Source: Herbiconiux sp. (lineage in GTDB: Bacteria > Actinomycetota > Actinomycetes > Actinomycetales > Microbacteriaceae). Taken from it: a stretch of DNA of 35,471 nucleotides. The translations under genes and the position numbers were made by a program. The stretch's first letter is position 1; every line of letters begins with the position of its first letter. Where the stretch lies: NCBI RefSeq assembly GCF_023264855.1, contig NZ_JAHFUW010000052.1:1-35471 (forward strand), read 5' to 3'. Below, one piece after another: positions 23,801-31,230 of this stretch. The notes below the pieces were generated by a model. It did not search any database. It saw nothing but the letters and a program-made list of their open reading frames with translations, and was not told the origin of the DNA.

Positions 23801-23854
23801 GTGGCGGGTCATACTGAGACGGCCCGCTGATGGGCCGCTGACCGAAGGAGCCCC

Positions 23855-24718
23855 ATGACCCACGTCGTCGTCACCGGAGGAAGCGGCAAGCTCGGCGCCG
23901 CCGTCGTGACCGAGCTGCTCGAGCACGGCTACGAGGTGACCGTGCTCGACCGGGTGCGTCCGGCCGCCCTCGATCCGCGTGCCCAGTTCGTGCAGCTCGA
24001 CCTCACCGACTACGGTCAGGTGCTCGAGGCGCTGACCGCCGTCGATGACCGCTACGACCACGTCGACGCCGTCGCCCACCTCGCCGCCGTGCCGGCGCCG
24101 GGGCTGCTCACGAACTCCGCCACCTTCGCCAACAACGTGCCGAGCACGTACAACGTGTTCGCGGCCGCCCAGGCCGCCGGCATCCTGAACGTCGTCTGGG
24201 CCTCGAGCGAGACCGTGCTCGGGCTGCCGTTCGGGTCGTCACCGCCCCCGTCGTTCCCGGTCGACGAGAGCTACGCGGTGCGGCCGCAGAGCACGTACTC
24301 GCTCGGCAAGGCGGTCGAGGAGGAGATGGCCCGGCACTTCACGCGCTGGAATCCCGACCTCAAGCTCATCGGCCTGCGCTTCTCGAACGTGATGGTCGAG
24401 AGCGACTACGCCGCATTCCCCGCGTTCGAGGACGACCCCGAGTCCCGATCCTGGAACGCCTGGGGCTACATCGACGCCCGCGACGGCGCCCAGGCCGTGC
24501 GCCTGGCGCTGGAGAGCACCCTCACCGGCTTCGAGGCCTTCATCATCGCCGCGGCCGACACCGTTCTGAGCACGGGCTCCTCGGAGCTCGCCGCCCGCTA
24601 CTTCCCCGACGTGCCCTTCACGCGCGAGGTCGTGCCGGCCGAGACGCTCCTCAGCATCGAGAAGGCGCGACGGATGCTCTGGTACCGCCCCGAGCACAGC
24701 TGGCGCGACCACGTCTAG
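23855..24718 (+). CDS. NAD-dependent epimerase/dehydratase (extended SDR)
   Basis: 287 residues. The nucleotide-binding loop VTGGSGKLG is at 6-14, D64-type acidic strand residues follow, and the catalytic pair Y148/K152 lies in YSLGK after the Ser-rich ASSET. The C-terminal substrate half includes GLRFSNVM and [11 protein letters not shown]. It probably acts on a nucleotide sugar or a related carbonyl substrate in the cytoplasm; no sugar-pathway neighbour helps. GGAG ahead of ATG 23855 fixes the start. Its TAG overlaps the stop of the convergent permease in a shared CTAG. Confidence 0.9.
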   Translation: MTHVVVTGGSGKLGAAVVTELLEHGYEVTVLDRVRPAALDPRAQFVQLDLTDYGQVLEALTAVDDRYDHVDAVAHLAAVPAPGLLTNSATFANNVPSTYNVFAAAQAAGILNVVWASSETVLGLPFGSSPPPSFPVDESYAVRPQSTYSLGKAVEEEMARHFTRWNPDLKLIGLRFSNVMVESDYAAFPAFEDDPESRSWNAWGYIDARDGAQAVRLALESTLTGFEAFIIAAADTVLSTGSSELAARYFPDVPFTREVVPAETLLSIEKARRMLWYRPEHSWRDHV

Positions 24719-26331
24719 CCCTTCGACGCGGGCGGCCCCTTCGGCTTGTCCGAGCCGGCGGTGCGCTTCGGCCGCCCGCCCAGCGGCGTCGGGTTCGCCA
24801 CCGTCGGATACGCGCCGGTGAAGCCCGAGCGGGCGGCGGCGATGGCCAGGATGCGGTCGCGGTACACGAACCAGCCCACGATCAGCAGCGGGATGATGAT
24901 CACCAGCGACGCGATCGTGAACGTGCCCGCCGGGTAGTCGAACGCCATCAGCACGAGCACCGCCACCAGGAACGCCAGCGTGAGGTACGAGGTGAACGGC
25001 GCCGCGAACAGCCGGAACTTCGGCCGCACGTAGAGGCCTTGATCGGCCAGCTTCTTGAACTTCATCTGGCAGAGCACGATCGTGCCCCAGCTCGCGATGA
25101 TGCCGAGCGCCGACACGTTCAGCACGATCTCGAAGGCCTGGGCCGGCACCACGAAGTTGAGGCCCACGCCGAGCAGCGCCACCGCCGAGGTGAGCAGGAT
25201 CCCGCCGTACGGCACGCCGCGCTTGTTCATCTTGCCGGTGAACTTGGGCGCCGCCCCGCTCGTCGACATCGAGTGCAGGATGCGACCGGTCGAATACAGC
25301 CCGGCATTGAGGCTCGACAGGGCCGCGGTCAGTACCACGAAGTTCATCGCCGACCCCGCGATCGCCGCCACCGTAGGGTTGCCGATGTTCGAGAAGAAGG
25401 TGACGAAGGGGCTCTCGGTGGCCGAGTAGGTCGAGGCCGGCAGCAGCAGGGCCAGCAGCAGCACCGAGCCGCAGTAGAAGATCGCGATCCGGAACACAAC
25501 GCTGTTGATGGCGCGCGGCATGATCTTCTCGGGGTTCGGCGTCTCGCCGGCGGCCGTGCCGACCAGCTCCACACCCGCGTAGGCGAACACCACACCCTGG
25601 ATCATGATGATCGCCACGACCAGGGTGTTGATGCCGTCGGGGAACAGCCCGCCCTCGGCCGCGATCATCGGGATGCCGGTGACCCCCTGATCCGTCGGGA
25701 ACGCGAAGGCCAGGAAGACCACGCCGATGATGAGGAACGCGACCAGCGCCACCACCTTGATCAGCGCGAACCAGAACTCCATCTCGCCGAACACCTTCAC
25801 CGAGATCATGTTGGCGCCGAGCACGACGGCCAGTGCGATCAGCGCCAGCAGCCACTGCGGCACGTCGGTGAACAGGCTCCAGTACTGCACGTACACGGCC
25901 ACCGCCGTGGAGTCGACGATGGCGGTCATCGCCCAGTTCAAGAAGTAGAGCCAGCCCGAGACGTAGGCGGCCTTCTCGCCGTAGAACTCACGAGCGTAGG
26001 AGACGAACGATCCGGATGACGGCCGGTGCAGCACCAGCTCGCCGAGCGCCCGCAGGATGAGGAAGGCGAAGAAGCCGCAGACCGCGTAGTCGACCACCAG
26101 CAGCGGGCCTGCCTCGTGCAGCCGGCCTCCGGCGCCGAGGAAGAGGCCGGTGCCGATGGCGCCGCCGATCGCGATCATCTGCAGCTGCCGCGGCTTCAGC
26201 GACTTGTGATAGCCGGCCTGCTCGTCGGAGAAGTCCTCCACCGAGGTCATCCGGTCGCCGAACACCTCGCGGGGCGACTCGTCGGCGTCGGCGATGTCCT
26301 CGCGTGCCGCGTCATTGTTCTCGCCGGCCAT
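24715..26331 (-). CDS. Amino-acid permease (APC superfamily, AAT family)
   Basis: 538 residues with 12 membrane helices between a charged N-terminus of about 45 residues and a basic, Pro-rich tail. The first helix has the signature [21 protein letters not shown], with the glycine motif that unwinds TM1 to bind substrate. Later segments ([41 protein letters not shown]) are typical of AAT amino-acid/H+ symporters such as AnsP, CycA and GabP. Which amino acid is carried cannot be told. ATG 26331 has GAGGAGG four bases upstream. A possible -10 TAGCGT lies on the minus strand at 26368-26373. It overlaps the epimerase gene by four bases at the stops. Confidence 0.92.
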   Translation of the reverse strand: MAGENNDAAREDIADADESPREVFGDRMTSVEDFSDEQAGYHKSLKPRQLQMIAIGGAIGTGLFLGAGGRLHEAGPLLVVDYAVCGFFAFLILRALGELVLHRPSSGSFVSYAREFYGEKAAYVSGWLYFLNWAMTAIVDSTAVAVYVQYWSLFTDVPQWLLALIALAVVLGANMISVKVFGEMEFWFALIKVVALVAFLIIGVVFLAFAFPTDQGVTGIPMIAAEGGLFPDGINTLVVAIIMIQGVVFAYAGVELVGTAAGETPNPEKIMPRAINSVVFRIAIFYCGSVLLLALLLPASTYSATESPFVTFFSNIGNPTVAAIAGSAMNFVVLTAALSSLNAGLYSTGRILHSMSTSGAAPKFTGKMNKRGVPYGGILLTSAVALLGVGLNFVVPAQAFEIVLNVSALGIIASWGTIVLCQMKFKKLADQGLYVRPKFRLFAAPFTSYLTLAFLVAVLVLMAFDYPAGTFTIASLVIIIPLLIVGWFVYRDRILAIAAARSGFTGAYPTVANPTPLGGRPKRTAGSDKPKGPPASKG

Positions 26332-26423
26332 GCCGCCTCCTCAGATCGACCCGCAGTGACGGAGACGACGCTACTCCTGGATGCGTTTCGCGCGGGTTAC
26401 CGCTGCCGACCGCGTGGCGCCGG

Positions 26424-26654
26424 TCAGCCGCGCCGTTCGCGCAGCCTCAGGATGCGCGCACGCCAGGCCGCACCGCCGCCGAGGGCGAGCAGCACGATCG
26501 CCGCGCCGACCGCCACCTGCCAGGCGGCATTGCCGCTCAGCAGGTTGGCGAACAGGGCGAGCAGCGCCGCCCCGTTCAGGGCGAGCGCCGCGAGGGAGAA
26601 GTGCGCCGAGGTCCAGCGCGGTCGCGACTTGTCGCGTGGGGGGAGGGCGGGCAT
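26424..26654 (-). CDS. Small two-helix membrane protein, 76 residues
   Basis: ATG 26654 has GGAG six bases upstream. After about 18 polar residues, two hydrophobic helices follow (LAALALNGAALLALFANLL and WQVAVGAAIVLLALGGGAAW) and a basic tail RARILRLRERRG. The frame continues upstream into Pro-rich, low-complexity codons that I do not count as coding. It follows the 27292-26759 gene on the same strand by 104 bases of GGGTCGG-type repeats, so co-transcription is plausible. No family recognised. Confidence 0.6.
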   Translation of the reverse strand: MPALPPRDKSRPRWTSAHFSLAALALNGAALLALFANLLSGNAAWQVAVGAAIVLLALGGGAAWRARILRLRERRG

Positions 26655-26758
26655 CGGGGCTCCGGTCGGTGAGTCGGGCAATACGGGGTGGGGCGGTTCG
26701 CGCGGGGCAGGCGGGTCGGGTCGGCCCGGGCTGTCGGGTCGGTCCGGGTGGTCGGGGT

Positions 26759-27292
26759 TCAGGATGCCGGGGCCGGCACCCGGAACACCCGGATGCCGAG
26801 CGCCCGCAGCACGGCCTGCCCCGACCGCAGCCGCAGCGTGCGCCACGGCCGGGAGTGCTCGTCGGAGTACAGCCCCGATTCCACCTGATACAGGATCTCA
26901 GGCGCCAGCGCATCGCGCACCCGGCGGGGGAGTACCCGCGAGGCGCCGGCGAGGATGACGACGATCCGCACCGTGTCAGGGCGCAGGCGGTCTTCTTCGC
27001 GATCGAGCATCCGCAGGCCTCGGCGCAGCGACGACTGGCCGTCGCCGACCTGGGCGACCACCACGGCGATCGTGGGAGGCGGATCGTCGCCGTCGTCTTC
27101 TGCCGGCTCGGCCGGCGTTGCTCCGGGGTCACCCACCGCCGGGTGCGGGTCGACGACCGGGATGCCGTACTTCGCGGCATCCTCGCGCAGGGCCTCGAGC
27201 ACCTCGCCGGGGTCGCCGGCGAGCAGCAGCACCGGGGCCGCCATCCGGGCCGCGATGCGCCGTTCGCGGCGGCGGGATTCTCGAGAGCGCAC
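26759..27292 (-). CDS. Hypothetical protein, 177 residues
   Basis: GTG 27292 is chosen because a GAGGG element lies about nine bases upstream; ATG 27244 is an alternative with no ribosome site. After a very basic N-terminus (SRESRRRERRIAAR) the protein alternates strands and helices (PVLLLAGDPGEVLEALREDAA, TIAVVVAQVGDGQSSLRRGL, VRIVVILAGASRVLPRRVRDAL) around an acidic, Pro-rich stretch. This suggests an alpha/beta domain. I do not recognise it. A leaderless 11-codon ORF and a hairpin precede it. Confidence 0.6.
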   Translation of the reverse strand: MRSRESRRRERRIAARMAAPVLLLAGDPGEVLEALREDAAKYGIPVVDPHPAVGDPGATPAEPAEDDGDDPPPTIAVVVAQVGDGQSSLRRGLRMLDREEDRLRPDTVRIVVILAGASRVLPRRVRDALAPEILYQVESGLYSDEHSRPWRTLRLRSGQAVLRALGIRVFRVPAPAS

Positions 27293-27309
27293 AGGAGCCG
27301 TCCCTCAGG

Positions 27310-27333
27310 CCCGGGGCATCAGAGCTTGCCGGG
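27310..27333 (-). promoter_or_regulatory. Hairpin between leader ORF and the 177-residue gene
   Basis: In the minus-strand RNA, CCC-GGCA pairs with TGCC-(CC)-GGG around an 8-base loop. Alternatively CCCGG and CCGGG pair directly. It begins immediately after the stop of the 11-codon ORF, where a stalled ribosome could change its folding. Confidence 0.35.
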
Positions 27334-27369
27334 TCAGCAGCACGCGGTCGGGGGAGTCGTGGCGGTCAT
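27334..27369 (-). CDS. Possible leaderless leader peptide ending in Cys-Cys
   Basis: ATG 27369 is six bases after TAGGGT. The frame encodes 11 residues, M-T-A-T-T-P-P-T-A-C-C, and stops directly before a hairpin and 41 bases before the GTG of the 177-residue gene. Leaderless upstream ORFs with terminal Cys codons are known in mycobacteria as cysteine-responsive attenuators. The same logic is inferred here. The frame is short enough to arise by chance. Confidence 0.35.
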   Translation of the reverse strand: MTATTPPTACC

Positions 27370-27375
27370 GGCACA

Positions 27376-27381
27376 ACCCTA
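27376..27381 (-). promoter_or_regulatory. -10 element upstream of the leader ORF
   Basis: On the minus strand TAGGGT is followed by six bases and ATG 27369, the spacing seen at the other leaderless genes here. It would drive the leader ORF and the two downstream unknown genes. Confidence 0.45.
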
Positions 27382-27472
27382 GAGAACGGATGCCCCGCGC
27401 GCGGTGGGTGGGTGACGGACACGTCCCGAAACGGCTGTCTCCCTGCGTCGTAGCTGGGGGATCTCTTCGAAT

Positions 27473-27507
27473 CTGACCGATCGGGCAGACGCTGACCGAT
27501 CGGTCAG
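27473..27507. promoter_or_regulatory. Tandem TetR operator sites
   Basis: CTGACCGATCGGTCAG (27492-27507) is a perfect 16-base palindrome. CTGACCGATCGGGCAG (27473-27488) is a second copy with one change, 19 bases upstream. Both lie directly before the -10 of the tetR gene at 27523 and resemble TetR-family operators. Autorepression is very likely, perhaps by two cooperating dimers. Confidence 0.8.
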
Positions 27508-27509
27508 AC

Positions 27510-27515
27510 TACGGT
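27510..27515 (+). promoter_or_regulatory. -10 element of the second tetR gene (leaderless)
   Basis: TACGGT lies two bases after the operator and seven bases before the GTG at 27523. It argues against the GTG at 27514, which overlaps it. Confidence 0.55.
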
Positions 27516-27522
27516 GGATGTC

Positions 27523-28107
27523 GTGCCCAGCAACCAGCCGATCGCCCGACCGCAGACCGACGTCGCGGCCGAGCTGCGCGCCATCGCGCTCGAGATGTTC
27601 GCCGAGAACGGGTACTCGGGCACGAGCCTGCAACAGATCGCGGAGGCGGCCGGCTACTCGAAGTCGAGCGTGCTCTACCACTTCCGGTCGAAGGAAGCGC
27701 TGTTCGAAGAGGCCCTCGCCCCCTCGGTGGCCGAGCTCGACGAGTTCCTCGGATCCATCGTCGCGAAGGTCACCTCCGACGGCCAGCGGGCGCAGTTCAC
27801 CGCCGACTTCGTCGACCTCCTGCTCGAGCACCGGCTGGCCGCCCACATCATCATCAATCAGGGCCAGACCCTCTCCGACATCCCGATGGTCGATCGTGCC
27901 ACGGGCCTCATCCAGCGCATCGGCGAGTCGTTCATGTCCGACCTGCCCACCACCAAGCAGCGCATCCGCCTCGGCGTCGCCCTCGCCGGAGCCGCCTACA
28001 TCCTGGTGGCCTCGCGCCCCAGTCTCACCGAGATCGACGACATCGACGAGGTCAGGGAAGCCCTCATCGACGTGGTCGGCGAACTGATCACTCCTTTGTC
28101 CTCCTAG
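27523..28107 (+). CDS. TetR/AcrR regulator of the MMPL-YhgE cassette
   Basis: 194 residues. The N-terminal helix-turn-helix is clear (ALEMFAENGYSGTSLQQIAEAAGYSKSSVLYHFRSKEALFEEAL). The C-terminal ligand domain is typical in size, but its ligand is unknown. GTG 27523 is used because TACGGT and a 7-base gap precede it; the GTG three codons earlier overlaps the -10 box. Two palindromic operators sit immediately upstream. The MMPL gene begins 72 bases after the stop in the same direction, so the regulator probably controls the whole TetR-MMPL-YhgE unit and is relieved by a pump substrate. Confidence 0.93.
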   Translation: MPSNQPIARPQTDVAAELRAIALEMFAENGYSGTSLQQIAEAAGYSKSSVLYHFRSKEALFEEALAPSVAELDEFLGSIVAKVTSDGQRAQFTADFVDLLLEHRLAAHIIINQGQTLSDIPMVDRATGLIQRIGESFMSDLPTTKQRIRLGVALAGAAYILVASRPSLTEIDDIDEVREALIDVVGELITPLSS

Positions 28108-28137
28108 GGCCTTGTCTTCCTAGGGCACTGTCCTCCT
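28096..28137 (+). repeat. 16-bp tandem repeat across the tetR stop codon
   Basis: About 2.6 units with a 16-base period begin at 28096, 28112 and 28128, built on TTGTCCTCCTAGGGCC. The first unit contains the tetR stop codon. Next to it is a short GAAACCC repeat. Replication slippage is the simplest origin. Confidence 0.6.
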
Positions 28138-28179
28138 GACGTCCGAAACCCGAAACCCGAACACCCGAGGAGCTTCCCC

Positions 28180-31100
28180 ATGGCCACCCTGCTCTACCGC
28201 ATCGGCCGCTTCGCCTACCGCAAGGCCTGGTACGTGGTGCTGGCCTGGGTTCTCGCGCTCGGCGCCCTCCTCGGCGGAGGCCTCGCCCTCGGCGGGCAGT
28301 TCCAGGAGAGCTTCACGATCCCGGGCACCGAGTCGCAGCAGACCATCGACACGCTCGACAAACTGTTCCCCTCGGCGGCAGGCGCTGCGGCCACGGTCGT
28401 GGTGGTGGCCCCTGACGGCGCATCCGTCAACGACGACACCGTCAAGCAGGAGATCTCCGACGTCTCCGACGACCTCGGCAAGCTCGACCAGGTGGCCTCG
28501 GTCATCTCGCCGTACTCCGAGTACGCCACGAACGCGATCTCCGAGGACGGCACGACCGCGCTGATCAAGGTGCAGTTCGACGGGCCGGCGACGGATGTGA
28601 CGGACAGCACCATCGAGCAGGTGCAGACCGCCGGGAACTCGCTGCAGAGCGACGGCATGCAGATCTCCTACGGCGGCGAGGTGTTCACCACCACCACCTT
28701 CGGTCTGACGCCCACCGAGGGCATCGGCGTTCTGTTCGCCGGCGTCGTGCTGTTCATCACCTTCGGCTCGCTGCTCGCGGCCGGCCTGCCGCTGCTCACC
28801 GCGCTGCTCGGCGTGGGCATCTCCACCGGCGGCATCATGGCGGTCGCCAGCTTCACCACGGTCTCCAGCACCGCTCCCATGCTCGCCGTGATGATCGGTC
28901 TCGCCGTCGGGATCGACTACGCGCTGTTCATCCTGTCGCGCCACCGAAGCCAGTTGGCGCAGGGGATGGATCCGGAGGAGTCGGCGGCGCAATCGGTCGC
29001 GACCGCCGGCGGTGCCGTGGTGTTCGCGGGCCTGACCGTCATCATCGCGCTACTCGGACTGCTCGTGGTGGGCATCCCGTTCCTCTCGGTGATGGGCGTC
29101 GGCGCCGCCTTCGCGGTGTTCGCGGCCGTGTCGATCGCCATCACCCTGCTGCCCGCCATCCTGGGCCTGGCGAAGGGGCGGCTGATCCCGAAGCCCGGCT
29201 CGCGCGCGGCGCGGCGCGCGCTCGCCGCTGCCGAGCACGACGCGGAGGGGACGACGGCTGCGGCTCCGGCCGGCGACACCGAGACAACCACAGGGCCCAC
29301 AGTGGCCGCCAAACCGGCCAAGCCCCTCAAGCCGAGCCTCGGGGGCCGCTGGGTGGCGCTCGTGATGAAGGCGCCGATCGTGTTCATCGTGGCCGTGATC
29401 GGCCTGCTCGGCACGGTCGCCCTACCGGCCTTCAGCCTCGACCTCAACCTGCCCACCGCGGCCAGCCAGGCGGAGGGCAGCTCGGCCCGCATCGCCTACG
29501 ACACCATCGCCGAGAAGTTCGGGCCCGGCTACAACGGCACCATCGTGGTGGTGGCCGACATCACGCAGACCACCGCCATCCAGGACGACCTGGCGGGCAT
29601 CCGGAGCGAGCTCGAGGCCGTGCCCGGCGTCGCCACCGTGGGCCCCGGCATCCCCGACCAGACGCTCGACACCGCGATCTTCCAGGTGATCCCCACGACG
29701 GCTCCGGATGACCCGGCCACCAAGACCCTGGTGGAGAACCTGCGCGAGATGAAGGGCCAGGTCGAGGCCGACTACGGCGTGCCGTTCACGGTGAGCGGCC
29801 AGACCGCCGTCGCCATCGACGTGTCGAACCAGCTCACCGGAGCTCTGCTGCCGTTCGGCGTGCTCGTGATCGGGCTGTCGATCATCCTGCTGGCGATGGT
29901 GTTCCGCTCGATCGCGGTGCCCGTCAAGGCGGCGCTCGGCTTCGTGCTCACCGTCGGCGCCTCGTTCGGTGTGACGGTCGCCGTGTTCCAGGACGGCTGG
30001 TTCAACGACCTGCTGAACGTGCACGCGACCGGGCCGATCATCAGCTTCCTGCCGATCCTGCTGATGGCCATCCTGTTCGGGCTCGCCATGGACTACGAGG
30101 TGTTCCTCGTGTCGGGCATGCGCGAGGAATACGTCAAGACCCGGGATGCGAGACGGGCGGTGCGGATCGGGTTCCAGCACGGCGCCCGCGTGGTCACCGC
30201 CGCCGCCCTGATCATGTTCTTCGTGTTCTTCGCCTTCGTGCCGGAGGGTGACGGGCCCATCAAGGCCATCGCGCTGGCGCTCGCCGTGGGCGTGTTCGTC
30301 GACGCCTTCCTGGTGCGGATGACGCTGGTGCCCGCCGTGATGACCCTGCTCGGCGACAAGGCCTGGTACCTGCCCAAGTGGCTCGACCGCATCCTGCCGA
30401 ACGTCGACGTGGAGGGCGAGAGCCTGCGCGGTCACATCGAGGAGACGGAGTGGGCGTCGGTGCACACCGGTGACGCGGTCACGGCCGACGACCTGGTGGT
30501 GCCGGGAGCCGGTGTGTCGGCGAGCTTCTCGCTGCCGCGCGGCTCTGTCGGCGTGCTGACCGGCCCGACCGCGGCCCGCCGGCTGCTGGGTGCGGCCGTC
30601 GCCGGGCGGATCTCGCCGGAGAGTGGGCACCTGCAGGTTCTCGGCGCCTCACTGCCCTCGGAGGCCGGCTCGGTCGTGAAGCGCGTGACGCTGGTCGACC
30701 TCGACTCGCGGCGTCCGGACGTGTCGACGGCCGTGGGCGACGCGATCGGCGAGCGGCTCAGGCTGGCGAGGCCCTGGTTCAGGCGGGTGCCCCGCGGATC
30801 GGCGGAGCTGCTGGTCTCCCGCATCAACGCCTCGCTCGCCACCGTCGAGGGGGAGTCGCCGATCGACATCCACCGCACCCTCGGCGAGCTCTCGCCGCTC
30901 GCGCTCTCGCTGCTGTTCGTGGCGCTCGGCGTGGCCGACGGAGCCGAGCTTCTGGTGGTGGATGCGGGCGACGGCGACTTCGCGCATCCGGCCAGCCCGG
31001 CCTTCGCCGGCGCGGTGGCGGGGATCGCCGATCCCGGAACCGCCGTGCTGCTCGGCCTCGAGGAGGAACCCGCGCTGCACGCGGCCACGGTCGGCGACCG

Positions 31101-31230
31101 GCCGCTCGTGCGCATCGATCTGACCGCCTCGGCGGGCTCGTCCGCCTCCCCGGATTCGCCCACCCCGGGCGACTCGCCCGTCCCGACCGGCTCGTCCGTC
31201 TCGTCCGACTCGAAAGGAACCGTGCGATGA
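28180..31230 (+). CDS. MMPL (RND-type) transporter with degenerate ABC-ATPase-like C-terminus
   Basis: 1016 residues. Residues 1-750 form an MMPL transporter: two halves of one plus five helices, with key Asp residues D246 (GLAVGIDYALF) and D638 (FGLAMDYEVF), and a charged cytoplasmic loop between them. Residues about 785-960 read like an ABC ATPase that has lost its catalytic residues. GPTAARRLL (795-803) stands at Walker A but lacks the Gly and Lys. LSPLALS (904-910) stands at the signature. ELLVVD928 stands at Walker B with Ala in place of the catalytic Glu. A Ser/Pro-rich tail follows. GGAG seven bases upstream supports ATG 28180. The gene overlaps the YhgE start by four bases (ATGA), so the two are translationally coupled. 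Confidence 0.9.
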   Translation: MATLLYRIGRFAYRKAWYVVLAWVLALGALLGGGLALGGQFQESFTIPGTESQQTIDTLDKLFPSAAGAAATVVVVAPDGASVNDDTVKQEISDVSDDLGKLDQVASVISPYSEYATNAISEDGTTALIKVQFDGPATDVTDSTIEQVQTAGNSLQSDGMQISYGGEVFTTTTFGLTPTEGIGVLFAGVVLFITFGSLLAAGLPLLTALLGVGISTGGIMAVASFTTVSSTAPMLAVMIGLAVGIDYALFILSRHRSQLAQGMDPEESAAQSVATAGGAVVFAGLTVIIALLGLLVVGIPFLSVMGVGAAFAVFAAVSIAITLLPAILGLAKGRLIPKPGSRAARRALAAAEHDAEGTTAAAPAGDTETTTGPTVAAKPAKPLKPSLGGRWVALVMKAPIVFIVAVIGLLGTVALPAFSLDLNLPTAASQAEGSSARIAYDTIAEKFGPGYNGTIVVVADITQTTAIQDDLAGIRSELEAVPGVATVGPGIPDQTLDTAIFQVIPTTAPDDPATKTLVENLREMKGQVEADYGVPFTVSGQTAVAIDVSNQLTGALLPFGVLVIGLSIILLAMVFRSIAVPVKAALGFVLTVGASFGVTVAVFQDGWFNDLLNVHATGPIISFLPILLMAILFGLAMDYEVFLVSGMREEYVKTRDARRAVRIGFQHGARVVTAAALIMFFVFFAFVPEGDGPIKAIALALAVGVFVDAFLVRMTLVPAVMTLLGDKAWYLPKWLDRILPNVDVEGESLRGHIEETEWASVHTGDAVTADDLVVPGAGVSASFSLPRGSVGVLTGPTAARRLLGAAVAGRISPESGHLQVLGASLPSEAGSVVKRVTLVDLDSRRPDVSTAVGDAIGERLRLARPWFRRVPRGSAELLVSRINASLATVEGESPIDIHRTLGELSPLALSLLFVALGVADGAELLVVDAGDGDFAHPASPAFAGAVAGIADPGTAVLLGLEEEPALHAATVGDRPLVRIDLTASAGSSASPDSPTPGDSPVPTGSSVSSDSKGTVR

